Assembly: GCA_003963365.1 (NCBI GenBank)
Contig: RXJG01000004.1
Location: 1 to 64,000 of the forward strand
DNA from: Sphingobacteriales bacterium
GTDB taxonomy: Bacteria; Bacteroidota; Bacteroidia; Chitinophagales; Chitinophagaceae
Reading direction: 5' to 3'
Length of the DNA stretch: 64,000 bases
Shown: positions 52,986 through 61,067 of the stretch, one piece after another
How the letters are laid out: the number at the start of each line of letters is the position of its first letter
How positions within the stretch are numbered: position 1 is the stretch's first letter
Notes under the pieces: model-generated
The model's input: the letters and a program-made list of their open reading frames with translations, nothing else
Database searches by the model: none
What the model was told of the DNA's origin: nothing
Translations under genes and position numbers: made by a program

Positions 52986-53453
52986 TTACCGCTTTTTTTT
53001 TGATTTTGAAACAATTAACTGTTCACCTTTTTGCGATGTATCATTTAGTTGCTCACTTAATGCCAGGTGCTGAACAGCATATTTTAAGGATTCCAGATAA
53101 TTTGCCATTTCAAATAATATATAGTCGATAGAAGCGACTTCCCAGCATTGTTTTTGTAATGAATAATTGGTTTTTATATTTATTTCCGTTGCTTGCTGGA
53201 GACTTAACACGCAGGAGTCCATTTTCTTTTCGTAGCGATAAGCTTTTGATAATTCCTCATAAAGAATAATTTTAACTGTATCATTTTTTGCATTTCGTAT
53301 TAAATATTTTAAGCTGTCTGTTTCACCAGGGTGAGGATTTGCGGAGAACTTCCATGACTGTCCATTTAGTAATAATACATTATAACAAAGAAGTGTCAAT
53401 AAGACTATTCTTATTAAGATAAATGTCAAATTTTTATGTTTAGCAAATACCAC
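52986..53453 (-). pseudogene. Truncated TPR-type sensor protein remnant
   Basis: The 155 residues have a membrane-like signal (about 8-30) and then a TPR-like region: NDTVKIILYEELSKAYRYEK and MANYLESLKYAVQHLALSEQ, as in the N-termini of Bacteroidota TPR sensor histidine kinases. The chain stops in a KSKKKR tail after an A-run (T-run 52993-53001 on the plus strand); there is no coiled coil, kinase or regulator domain and no space for one before the converging gene. It is probably a truncated gene. The start is GTG at 53453. Confidence 0.6.
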
Positions 53454-53669
53454 TCTATAAATTTAATTACTCCTTTTTCAAGCTACTGATTTTATACAGC
53501 CAAATAAAAGCCCATTTGATGATTACACTGTTTTAATTGGTAAATAATTATATGTTGCATTTTTGGGCAGGATGGAGCTTTACCAATTCAAACTGCTAAA
53601 CTGTTAGTTTACTATTGCAGACGGGATTTATCAAAATTAACTTAGGGTACATTTTTCAAACAATAAATT

Positions 53670-54066
53670 ATGAAACTGCTTTTGACCATCCTTTTAATAT
53701 CAGTTAGCGTTGGTAGTTATTGTCAACCCCAACCCCCGACTCTGGTGAAAGCTATAATTGCTGGTGAGTATTTAGAAAAAAGCTGACAACAAAAAACCTG
53801 GGCCTGGGTATTGTTGGGAGCCTGGGCTGTTGTATCAGGTGTTGGTGTTGGTATCGGGATTTCACAGGCAGTTGATTCATATTTTTTGGTAACGGAAGTT
53901 CAAGCGAAACTATACTGACTCTTGGTGAGCTTGGAATGATAGCCGGGAGAATTCCTTTATTCATTGCTGCTGCCCGAAATAAAGGAAAAGCAATGTCTCT
54001 GAACGTCAATAAGCAAAATTTTTTCAGAGCACCTACCCGGTGGTTTCTTTAAAAATCAGTTTATAA
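53670..54066 (+). pseudogene. Decayed first copy of a tandem small exported protein family
   Basis: Translation of the ATG at 53670 begins MKLLLTILL...SYCQPQ and is clearly similar to the two intact genes downstream. TGA replaces an Arg or His codon after EYLEKS. Further on, a one-base loss occurs near 53880-53890 and a deletion near 54020-54040, where the two intact genes have additional sequence. The late parts IPLFIAAARNKGKAMSL and the end ISL are recognisable in shifted frames. It is therefore a pseudogene. Confidence 0.8.
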
Positions 54067-54372
54067 TACTATACAGTCTGACCATAAGCTTTATTGTTAA
54101 GCAAAAGTCCGGGTTAGTAGTGACCTTATGTGTTTTAATCAGTTTTTTTTGCAATTATTACTAAAGCCGGAAATGATCTTTTGCAATTTTTGATTTTAAT
54201 ATCGAAAGGTGCAAAGTTTTTTAATAAAATATGTCGACGGCATTCTTTTTTTATCAAAGTTTATTTAAAAATAACTAAATCAAAAATGATATACTCAAAT
54301 TTCAATTAGCAAACGGCTTCTTACAATAGTAATTTGGCACTGGTTAAATTATTCACTTATAAAAAACAGGGT
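54067..54372. other. Intergenic region within the tandem family
   Basis: About 300 AT-rich bases separate the pseudogene from the next paralogue. I see no coding frame and no strong hairpin. Near 54330-54340 a weak -7-like TAATTTG precedes the next gene. Confidence 0.4.
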
Positions 54373-54801
54373 ATGAAATTTCTAATTTTTATCGTCCTTC
54401 TTTCCTGTGTTGTAAACTGCTACAGTCAAACACAGCCCCTTTCTCCTGTAAAAACCATTACAGCTGGTGAGTACTTTCAAAAAAGCCGCCAACAAAAAGC
54501 CCTGGCCTGGGTATTGCTGGGAACGGGTGTTATAGTGTTAGGGGTAGGTGCAGACATCGCAATTTCGGAATCAATTGTTTCAGATGTTTTTGGTAATGGA
54601 AGTTCAAGTTCAAACGGAGCTATACTGATTCTTGGCGGGCTTGGAGTGATGGCCGGGAGTATTCCTTTATTTAATGCTGCAGCCCGAAATAAAGAGAAAG
54701 CAATGTCACTGAATATCAATAAGCAATCATTTTACGTACCGTCCGGGTCAAAATTTTATCAAAAAGCCTACCCGGCCGTTTCCTTAAAAATAAGTTTATA
54801 A
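54373..54801 (+). CDS. Small exported membrane protein, tandem family copy 2
   Basis: About 142 residues start at ATG 54373 (MKFLIFIVLL), giving a signal that ends near CYSQ. The mature chain has AGEYFQKSRQQKALAWVLLG leading into two hydrophobic segments (about 45-65 and 85-105), then IPLFNAAARNKEKAMSLN and a C-terminal SLKISL. No family is recognised. It belongs to a tandem set with the pseudogene upstream and the 140-residue copy downstream. Confidence 0.65.
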   Translation: MKFLIFIVLLSCVVNCYSQTQPLSPVKTITAGEYFQKSRQQKALAWVLLGTGVIVLGVGADIAISESIVSDVFGNGSSSSNGAILILGGLGVMAGSIPLFNAAARNKEKAMSLNINKQSFYVPSGSKFYQKAYPAVSLKISL

Positions 54802-54838
54802 ATGACTTGCCATTTTTAATCATGCAACTATCAGCATT

Positions 54839-55261
54839 ATGAAACTTTTACTTTATATCATTTTTATTTCCTTTTGTATAAACTGTTACAGTCAAAATCA
54901 GCCATCAGCAAAAACAATAACAGCGGAGGAATATTTAAAAAAAAGTCACCAGCAAAAAACCTGGGCCTGGATATTAATGGGAGCAGGAACTATCGTATTA
55001 GGCACGGGCGTCGTTATTGGAGTTATTGATAAAGGCGGTTTATTTTTTATAAAGCATCACAGACCCGCAACCAAAGGAGATGGCTATACTGCTGTTGGTC
55101 TTACAATAATAACCGGAAGTATTCCTTTATTTATTGCTGCTGCCCGAAACAAAGGGAAAGCAATGTCGCTTAATATTGATAAGCAGCCGGTTTTTATTCC
55201 ATCCGGATCCAGAGTTTACCAAAAAAATTTGCCGGCTGTTTCTTTAAAAATCAGTCTATAG
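54839..55261 (+). CDS. Small exported membrane protein, tandem family copy 3
   Basis: The 140 residues have the same architecture as copy 2: a signal, AEEYLKKSHQQKTWAWILMG, two hydrophobic segments, IPLFIAAARNKGKAMSL and SLKISL at the end. The middle loop differs. The conserved late segment is the likely functional element. The two PorT-like barrel genes that follow suggest an envelope function, but no partner is known. Confidence 0.65.
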   Translation: MKLLLYIIFISFCINCYSQNQPSAKTITAEEYLKKSHQQKTWAWILMGAGTIVLGTGVVIGVIDKGGLFFIKHHRPATKGDGYTAVGLTIITGSIPLFIAAARNKGKAMSLNIDKQPVFIPSGSRVYQKNLPAVSLKISL

Positions 55262-55298
55262 ATTCCATATCATTTTTTAACCATAAAACTTTAAGATC

Positions 55299-55952
55299 AT
55301 GAAAAAAATTATCAATTCTCTTGCCGTTTTATTTATTTTAATTACAGGGTTGCAGGCACAGTCTCCACGTATTGGTTTTAATGCGGGTGTCCTTCTTTCA
55401 AAATATAAAATGACGGAGCAAAATGTAACCGTTAGTTCAGACAACCGTGTGGGTTTTAATGCGGGCATCATGGCAGATGTTCCGGTGGGGAAAGATTTCA
55501 GTTTTCAGCCAGGGTTATCTTTTTTGCAGAAAGGAGGAAAAACAAGTGAAAGTTTTTTTGGGGCCACAATTTCTTCAACTACCAGCCTTAATTACCTGGA
55601 ACTGCCACTCAATTTTGTTTATAAAATAAAGAGTAAAACCGGAAGTTTCCTTATTGGCGCAGGACCTTGTATGTCTTATGCGCTTTCAGGTAAAAATAAA
55701 GTTACCGATGGCAGCGGTAACACTGAGTCACATAACATTAAGTTCGGCAGCAGTGACAGCTCTGACTTAAAGCGGTTTGAATTCAGCGGAAATATTTTAG
55801 CCGGTTATGAGTTTGCAGGTGGATTTTTTGCGAGCATCAATTATAACATCGGCTTATCTAATCTTGATCCTCAAGGCGGCACTAAAGCTAAAAATTATTA
55901 TGCCGGGTTACGAATCGGGTATTTATTGCCTATGAAAGGGAAAAAGAAATAA
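55299..55952 (+). CDS. PorT-family outer-membrane beta-barrel protein, copy 1
   Basis: The 217 residues have a signal peptide (about 1-20, ending QAQ), then a beta-barrel: IGFNAGVLLSKYKM, FQPGLSFLQKGGK, LNYLELPLNFVYKIK and YYAGLRIGYLL at the end. This is the PorT/OMP_b-brl_2 pattern. PorT itself serves the type IX secretion system, but most members are of unknown role. A paralogue follows after about 70 bases. Confidence 0.8.
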   Translation: MKKIINSLAVLFILITGLQAQSPRIGFNAGVLLSKYKMTEQNVTVSSDNRVGFNAGIMADVPVGKDFSFQPGLSFLQKGGKTSESFFGATISSTTSLNYLELPLNFVYKIKSKTGSFLIGAGPCMSYALSGKNKVTDGSGNTESHNIKFGSSDSSDLKRFEFSGNILAGYEFAGGFFASINYNIGLSNLDPQGGTKAKNYYAGLRIGYLLPMKGKKK

Positions 55953-56024
55953 TTTAATAACTATCAATAAACTGCCTTATCATATACCGGTTACCATTAA
56001 GCTTTATTATTAAAAAATTATAGG

Positions 56025-56666
56025 ATGAAAAGAAAACTTGTTTTACTATGTGCCATGTTGTTCATGACCGTAACGTTACTGTCACAAAAAACAATGATAG
56101 GTATAAATGCAGGAATTCTTTTTTCAATGACGAAGATAAGCCAGGGGACGAGAACCATTGTTTCTCAAAACCGTACTGGTTTTAATGCAGGTATAGTAGC
56201 AAATATCCCGGTTGCAGAATGGTTTAGCTTTCAGGCGGGTCTTTCTTTTTTGCAGAAAGGCAGTAACCGTACAGAAATGGGAGTAGATGTTTCTACGGAA
56301 TGGGTGAGCCTTAATTACCTGGAACTGCCTCTTAATTTTTTGTATCATACAAAGGGCAGATACGGAAGTTTTGAAATAGGAGCAGGCCCTTCTTTTTCAT
56401 ACGGTCTTTCGGCTAAAGGAAAGTTTTTTATTAATACGATCACTTCTGTTGAAAAATTACACTTTGGCAGCAATGCGGATGATTATTTAAAAAGATTTGA
56501 ATTTGGAGCAAATATGCTGGCAGGTTTCCAATTTACTAATGGGCTTTTTATAAACGCTGTATATAATATCGGGCTTAGTAATGTAGCCGGATATTCAGAA
56601 GATAAATGGAAAAATTATTACCAAGGGTTCAGGATTGGATATTTTTTTAAGGATAAAAAGAAATGA
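56025..56666 (+). CDS. PorT-family outer-membrane beta-barrel protein, copy 2
   Basis: The 213 residues closely match the preceding gene in layout: signal ending near LLSQ, IGINAGILFSMTKI, FQAGLSFLQKGSNR, LNYLELPLNFLYH, and YYQGFRIGYFF at the end, so the two are recent tandem duplicates. The loops between strands differ most, suggesting different surface exposure. The longest non-coding gap nearby (56667-56887) has no further gene that I can see. Confidence 0.8.
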   Translation: MKRKLVLLCAMLFMTVTLLSQKTMIGINAGILFSMTKISQGTRTIVSQNRTGFNAGIVANIPVAEWFSFQAGLSFLQKGSNRTEMGVDVSTEWVSLNYLELPLNFLYHTKGRYGSFEIGAGPSFSYGLSAKGKFFINTITSVEKLHFGSNADDYLKRFEFGANMLAGFQFTNGLFINAVYNIGLSNVAGYSEDKWKNYYQGFRIGYFFKDKKK

Positions 56667-56863
56667 TAGTTATTGAAATTGATTTCTGTATCCTAAAATA
56701 TCAGTTCCGGTGATGTAGTTATTACACTTCCATAAAGACGACAAACCTTTTGCTTTGCTACGTAAAAATGTTTTTTCTGAATCAGCCTGTGTTTATTAAT
56801 ATACCAGGATTGCAATTGCCTACCAGAATGCCTTAAGCATTGGAGAGTTCTGATTTAAAATCC

Positions 56864-56895
56864 TTTGCCTGTCTCCCCCTCAACAATTACCTTTG
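56864..56895 (+). promoter_or_regulatory. Bacteroidota-type promoter of lysS
   Basis: TTTG at 56864-56867 is followed after exactly 20 bases by TACCTTTG at 56888-56895, matching the Bacteroidota consensus TTTG - 19 to 21 bases - TAnnTTTG. The transcript would begin near 56900, about 25 bases before the lysS ATG. Confidence 0.7.
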
Positions 56896-56924
56896 CGGCT
56901 TAATTGAATTTAACCACAAAGAGA

Positions 56925-58469
56925 ATGAGTCAGCATTTATCAGAACAGGAGCGCATCCGCCGGGAAAAACTGGCCGAGCTGATTATAATGGGTATTGAAC
57001 CCTATCCTGCAGCATTATATCCTGTAACCCATCATTCCGGTGAAATAAAGCAACTGTTTAAAGGAGAAGAAAATAAAGCAGATTTTGCAAATGTGTGTGT
57101 GGCTGGTCGCATCATGAGCATCCGTGACATGGGTAAAGCTTGTTTTGCTGTGATACAGGACAGCAGCGGAAGAATTCAATTGTACATTAAGAGAGATGAT
57201 CTTTGTCCCGGTGAGGATAAATCTTTATACGATATCGTATGGAAAAAGTTGCTGGATATTGGTGATATTATTGGAATACGTGGTTATGTATTTACTACCA
57301 AAACAGGTGAAACTTCCATTCATGTTTCTGAGCTAACCTTACTTACCAAATCATTAAAACCATTACCGGTAGTTAAGGAAGTGGAAGGACAAACATTTGA
57401 TGCAGTTACTGATCCTGAATTTAAATATCGTCAGCGTTATGCAGATCTTATCATCAATCCGCAAGTGAGAGATGTGTTTGTAAAACGTACAACAATGATC
57501 AACACCATCCGTGATTTTTTAAATGATCGTGGAGCACTGGAAGTTGATACTCCGGTATTACAGGCCATTCCCGGTGGTGCAGCAGCAAGACCATTCATTA
57601 CACATCATAATGCACTGGATGTTCCTTTCTATTTACGTATCGCCAATGAATTATATTTAAAACGTTTGATAGTAGGTGGATTTGATTGGGTATATGAATT
57701 CAGCCGCAACTTCCGTAACGAAGGGATGGACAGAACACATAATCCTGAGTTTACCATTTTGGAATGGTACACGGCGTACAAAGATTATTTCTGGATGATG
57801 GAAACAACAGAGCAGTTATTGGAGAAAGTTGCCATCGCCACTAATGGAACAACAGATGTTGTAGTTGGCGATAAAACCATCAGCTTTAAAGCACCATTTA
57901 AACGCATCACTATTTTTGATGCGATAAAAGAACATACAGGCATCGATGTGAGTAAAATGGATGAAGCACAACTACGGAATGCATGTAAGCAACTAAACAT
58001 TCATACGGAAGCCAGCATGGGTAAAGGAAAGCTGATTGACGAAATCTTCAGTGAGAAATGTGAAGCCAGCTATGTACAACCAACTTTCATTATTGATTAT
58101 CCTGTCGAAATGAGTCCGCTTACAAAGAAGCATCGGGATACAGTTGGATTGGTAGAACGTTTTGAATTAATGATCAATGGTAAAGAAGTAGCCAATGCTT
58201 ACAGTGAATTGAATGATCCATTAGACCAAAGAGAACGTTTTGAAGAACAGGTGAAACTGATGGAAAGGGGTGATGATGAAGCAATGTTTATTGATTATGA
58301 TTTTCTCCGTGCTTTGGAATATGGTATGCCGCCAACATCCGGTATCGGTATAGGTATTGATCGTTTGTGTATGCTGATGACTAATCAACCTTCCATACAG
58401 GATGTATTATTGTTTCCGCAGATGCGACCTGAGAAATGGAATGAGGGAGAAGATTCCGAACAAGTGTAA
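56925..58469 (+). CDS. lysS: Lysyl-tRNA synthetase (class II)
   Basis: About 514 residues start at ATG 56925 (MSQHLSEQE). An OB-fold anticodon-binding domain (about 60-160) is followed by a class II catalytic core: motif 2 EFSRNFRNEGMDRTHNPEFT and motif 3 GIGIGIDRLCML. It charges tRNA-Lys. A consensus promoter and a clean terminator flank it, so it is monocistronic. The TTG at 56904 would add seven residues and is not needed. Confidence 0.95.
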   Translation: MSQHLSEQERIRREKLAELIIMGIEPYPAALYPVTHHSGEIKQLFKGEENKADFANVCVAGRIMSIRDMGKACFAVIQDSSGRIQLYIKRDDLCPGEDKSLYDIVWKKLLDIGDIIGIRGYVFTTKTGETSIHVSELTLLTKSLKPLPVVKEVEGQTFDAVTDPEFKYRQRYADLIINPQVRDVFVKRTTMINTIRDFLNDRGALEVDTPVLQAIPGGAAARPFITHHNALDVPFYLRIANELYLKRLIVGGFDWVYEFSRNFRNEGMDRTHNPEFTILEWYTAYKDYFWMMETTEQLLEKVAIATNGTTDVVVGDKTISFKAPFKRITIFDAIKEHTGIDVSKMDEAQLRNACKQLNIHTEASMGKGKLIDEIFSEKCEASYVQPTFIIDYPVEMSPLTKKHRDTVGLVERFELMINGKEVANAYSELNDPLDQRERFEEQVKLMERGDDEAMFIDYDFLRALEYGMPPTSGIGIGIDRLCMLMTNQPSIQDVLLFPQMRPEKWNEGEDSEQV

Positions 58470-58485
58470 TTATTTTATAAACTAA

Positions 58486-58510
58486 ATCCTGCAATAAGCG
58501 GGATTTTTTT
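58486..58510 (+). terminator. Terminator after lysS
   Basis: ATCCTGC (58486-58492) pairs with GCGGGAT (58498-58504), with one G-T pair, followed by a T-run. Confidence 0.82.
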
Positions 58511-58586
58511 ATTGCTGTTAACAACATAACATCAAACTGAATAACTAATTTTAGCATCTTCTAAATTCACTTATAAATAATCACTC

Positions 58587-59375
58587 ATGAAAAGGCAATA
58601 TGTAATTCTCGCTGCTGCACTCGTAACTTCTGTAATTGGTAATGCTCAAAACAGTAAACAGGATAGCCTGGTAAAAGAAGCAGCCAAGACTGAAATATGG
58701 AAACCGGAACCACCAATTGTTACTCCTGGTAATACATCAGCAGACGCACCTTCTGATGCTATTATACTTTTTGACGGAAAGAATCTTGACAAATGGCGTT
58801 CGGTAAGAGATACCAATGCTCCTGCCGGCTGGACCGTTGCCGATGGAGCATTCACTGTAAAAAAGGGAACAGGTAATATTGAAACTAAACAAAAGTTCAT
58901 AGATTATCAGATACATCTTGAATGGAAAATTCCTTCAAACATAACCGGTACCAACCAAGCAAGAGGAAACAGCGGCTTGTTCTTAGCCTCTACCGGCCCC
59001 GGTGATTTAGGATACGAAATTCAAATACTCGATTGCTACAACAACAAGACCTATGTAAATGGTCAAACAGGCAGTGTGTACAAACAGGCAATTCCATTAG
59101 CCAACGCCTGCAAAAAACCGGGTGAGTGGCAAACTTATGATGTAATATGGACTGCTCCACGATTTAATGCAGATGGTTCAGTAAAATCAAAAGGAAGAGT
59201 GACTGTGATACATAATGGAGTGCTGTTACAAAACAATACTGAAGTAAATGGTACTACTGTTTGGATTGGTCAGCCTTATTATAAAGCACATGGCCCTTCT
59301 CCAATAAAATTACAGGATCATGGTGACCCAAGTGAACCCATCAGTTTTAGAAATATTTGGGTAAGACCATTATAA
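58587..59375 (+). CDS. DUF1080 (3-keto-disaccharide hydrolase) secreted protein
   Basis: The 262 residues have a signal peptide (about 1-20). The DUF1080 beta-sandwich covers about 50-260: FDGKNLDKWRSV at its start, WKIPSNITGTNQARGNSGLF, YEIQILDCYNNKTY and ISFRNIWVRPL at the end. Some members hydrolyse 3-keto-glycosides or bind carbohydrate; this one is not tied to sugar genes here. The converging neighbour is separated by a strong hairpin. Confidence 0.85.
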   Translation: MKRQYVILAAALVTSVIGNAQNSKQDSLVKEAAKTEIWKPEPPIVTPGNTSADAPSDAIILFDGKNLDKWRSVRDTNAPAGWTVADGAFTVKKGTGNIETKQKFIDYQIHLEWKIPSNITGTNQARGNSGLFLASTGPGDLGYEIQILDCYNNKTYVNGQTGSVYKQAIPLANACKKPGEWQTYDVIWTAPRFNADGSVKSKGRVTVIHNGVLLQNNTEVNGTTVWIGQPYYKAHGPSPIKLQDHGDPSEPISFRNIWVRPL

Positions 59376-59401
59376 CATCTAACTCTTAATAGTATTCAAA
59401 C

Positions 59402-59433
59402 AAAAAGAGATGTTCACCTGAACATCTCTTTTC
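59402..59433. terminator. Bidirectional terminator between DUF1080 gene and M20 hydrolase
   Basis: A 13-bp stem (59403-59415 with 59420-59432) around ACCT has A- and T-rich outer ends and can serve both converging genes. Confidence 0.9.
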
Positions 59434-59470
59434 ATTAAAATCCTTTTAATCCATTAAATCACGGTTCAGA

Positions 59471-60943
59471 CTAATCCCTGTAATTCAAAGCAGGTTTTCT
59501 GTCGCCGAGTAATGCTTTGTATTTATAATCGCCAAGGTCTTTCTTAAATTCTTCTTTTGCTTTAGTAATAATATCAGGAGTTGTAAACAGATCAATAGCT
59601 GTTAATGTCATTGTTTTGGCAGCAACTATCATTCCTTTTGTTCCAATCTCAGTTCCACCACAGGCAACCGCCTGCCAGCTATGCGCCGGAGTACCCGAAA
59701 CCCAGGTTGCTGTACGAAGTCCGACAGTTGGTACAGTATAGCTTACATCACCCACATCTGTTGAACCACCACCTGCATCTTCTTCTGCGTTTAATGGTTT
59801 AATAATACCGGCATTTTCAATAGGCGGGGCTTTGCTTACAAAACTGGATTGCAGTTTTTTGGCAAATTCAACTTCTTCAGGAGTATAAGTTACTCCACCT
59901 ACATTCTCCAGATCTTTTTGCATTACTTCTGCTAATGTTTTATTGAGTAATAAATCATGTGTGCCACCAATAATTTCAAAATCCATTTTTGTTCCTGTTC
60001 CCATTGCCGCACCTTCAGCAGCTTTTTCTACTCTGTCAAATATAGAAACCACATCTTCCCTTTTTGGGTGACGTACATAATAATATACTTCAGCAAAATC
60101 GGGTACAACGTTGGGTGCCTTACCGCCATTAGTGATCACATAATGAATCCTTGTTTCCTGTGGTACATGTTCCCGCATCATGTTTACCATATTATCCATT
60201 GCTTCCACAGCGTCTAAAGCAGACCTTCCTTTTTCAGGTGAAGCAGCGGCATGAGCGGATAAACCATAAAAACGAAACTTGGCTGATTTGTTGGCTAATG
60301 CACTGGTCATAGTAATACCATTATCATTGCCGGGATGCCAGTGAATCACTGCATCAACGCCATCAAACAAACCGGCTCTTACCATATATACTTTACCACT
60401 GCCGCCTTCTTCAGCAGGGCAACCATATACTTTAATTGTACCACTGATCTTTTTTGCTTCAATTAATTTCTTCAATTCAATTCCCGCAGCAACAGAAGCG
60501 GTACCAAATAAATGATGTCCGCAACCATGCCCGGCATTTTTTCCTTCAATAGTTTTTTTCTCCGGAACTGCTTCCTGTGCCAAACCCGGCAATGCATCAA
60601 ACTCTGCTAATATTCCAATAACGGGACTACCGCTTCCATAAGTGGCAACAAATGCAGTAGGAATTTCTGCCACCCCTGCCTGCACATTAAAACCATTATC
60701 GCTTAATGTTTTTTGTAGTAAGGCAGAACTCTTTACTTCTTTATAACCCACTTCAGCATAATTCCATATTTGCAGGGCAATATCTTTATACTCATTATAC
60801 TTAGCCTGGATATCAGTCTTTGCCTGCTCTTTCAATGCATCATTTGCATTCTTTGTGGTTTTCGAATTTTTCTTTTGTGCATCTGCAGAAAATGGAGGTA
60901 ACGCTATTATGGTTACCAATAACATCAGTATAAATTTTCTCAT
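59471..60943 (-). CDS. M20 family amidohydrolase (AbgB-like)
   Basis: The 490 residues have a signal peptide (about 1-22). Metal-site motifs of M20 peptidases are GHGCGHHLFG, PAEEGGSGKVYM and the late HSWQ, with a dimerisation insert (LSAHAAASPEKGRSALDAVEAM). Sequence is closest to AbgB, which with AbgA cleaves p-aminobenzoyl-glutamate; exported Bacteroidota homologues may process other amides. It stands alone. Confidence 0.88.
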   Translation of the reverse strand: MRKFILMLLVTIIALPPFSADAQKKNSKTTKNANDALKEQAKTDIQAKYNEYKDIALQIWNYAEVGYKEVKSSALLQKTLSDNGFNVQAGVAEIPTAFVATYGSGSPVIGILAEFDALPGLAQEAVPEKKTIEGKNAGHGCGHHLFGTASVAAGIELKKLIEAKKISGTIKVYGCPAEEGGSGKVYMVRAGLFDGVDAVIHWHPGNDNGITMTSALANKSAKFRFYGLSAHAAASPEKGRSALDAVEAMDNMVNMMREHVPQETRIHYVITNGGKAPNVVPDFAEVYYYVRHPKREDVVSIFDRVEKAAEGAAMGTGTKMDFEIIGGTHDLLLNKTLAEVMQKDLENVGGVTYTPEEVEFAKKLQSSFVSKAPPIENAGIIKPLNAEEDAGGGSTDVGDVSYTVPTVGLRTATWVSGTPAHSWQAVACGGTEIGTKGMIVAAKTMTLTAIDLFTTPDIITKAKEEFKKDLGDYKYKALLGDRKPALNYRD

Positions 60944-61067
60944 ATAATGGTAGAATTAGATTCACAATTTACAGGTTTTAAAAGTTAACCAATCATCCCT
61001 TGTTTTAAAATTCAATTCTTATTTATTCCTTATTTTTATTCCTCTTTCCAACTCAAAATTTATTGAC

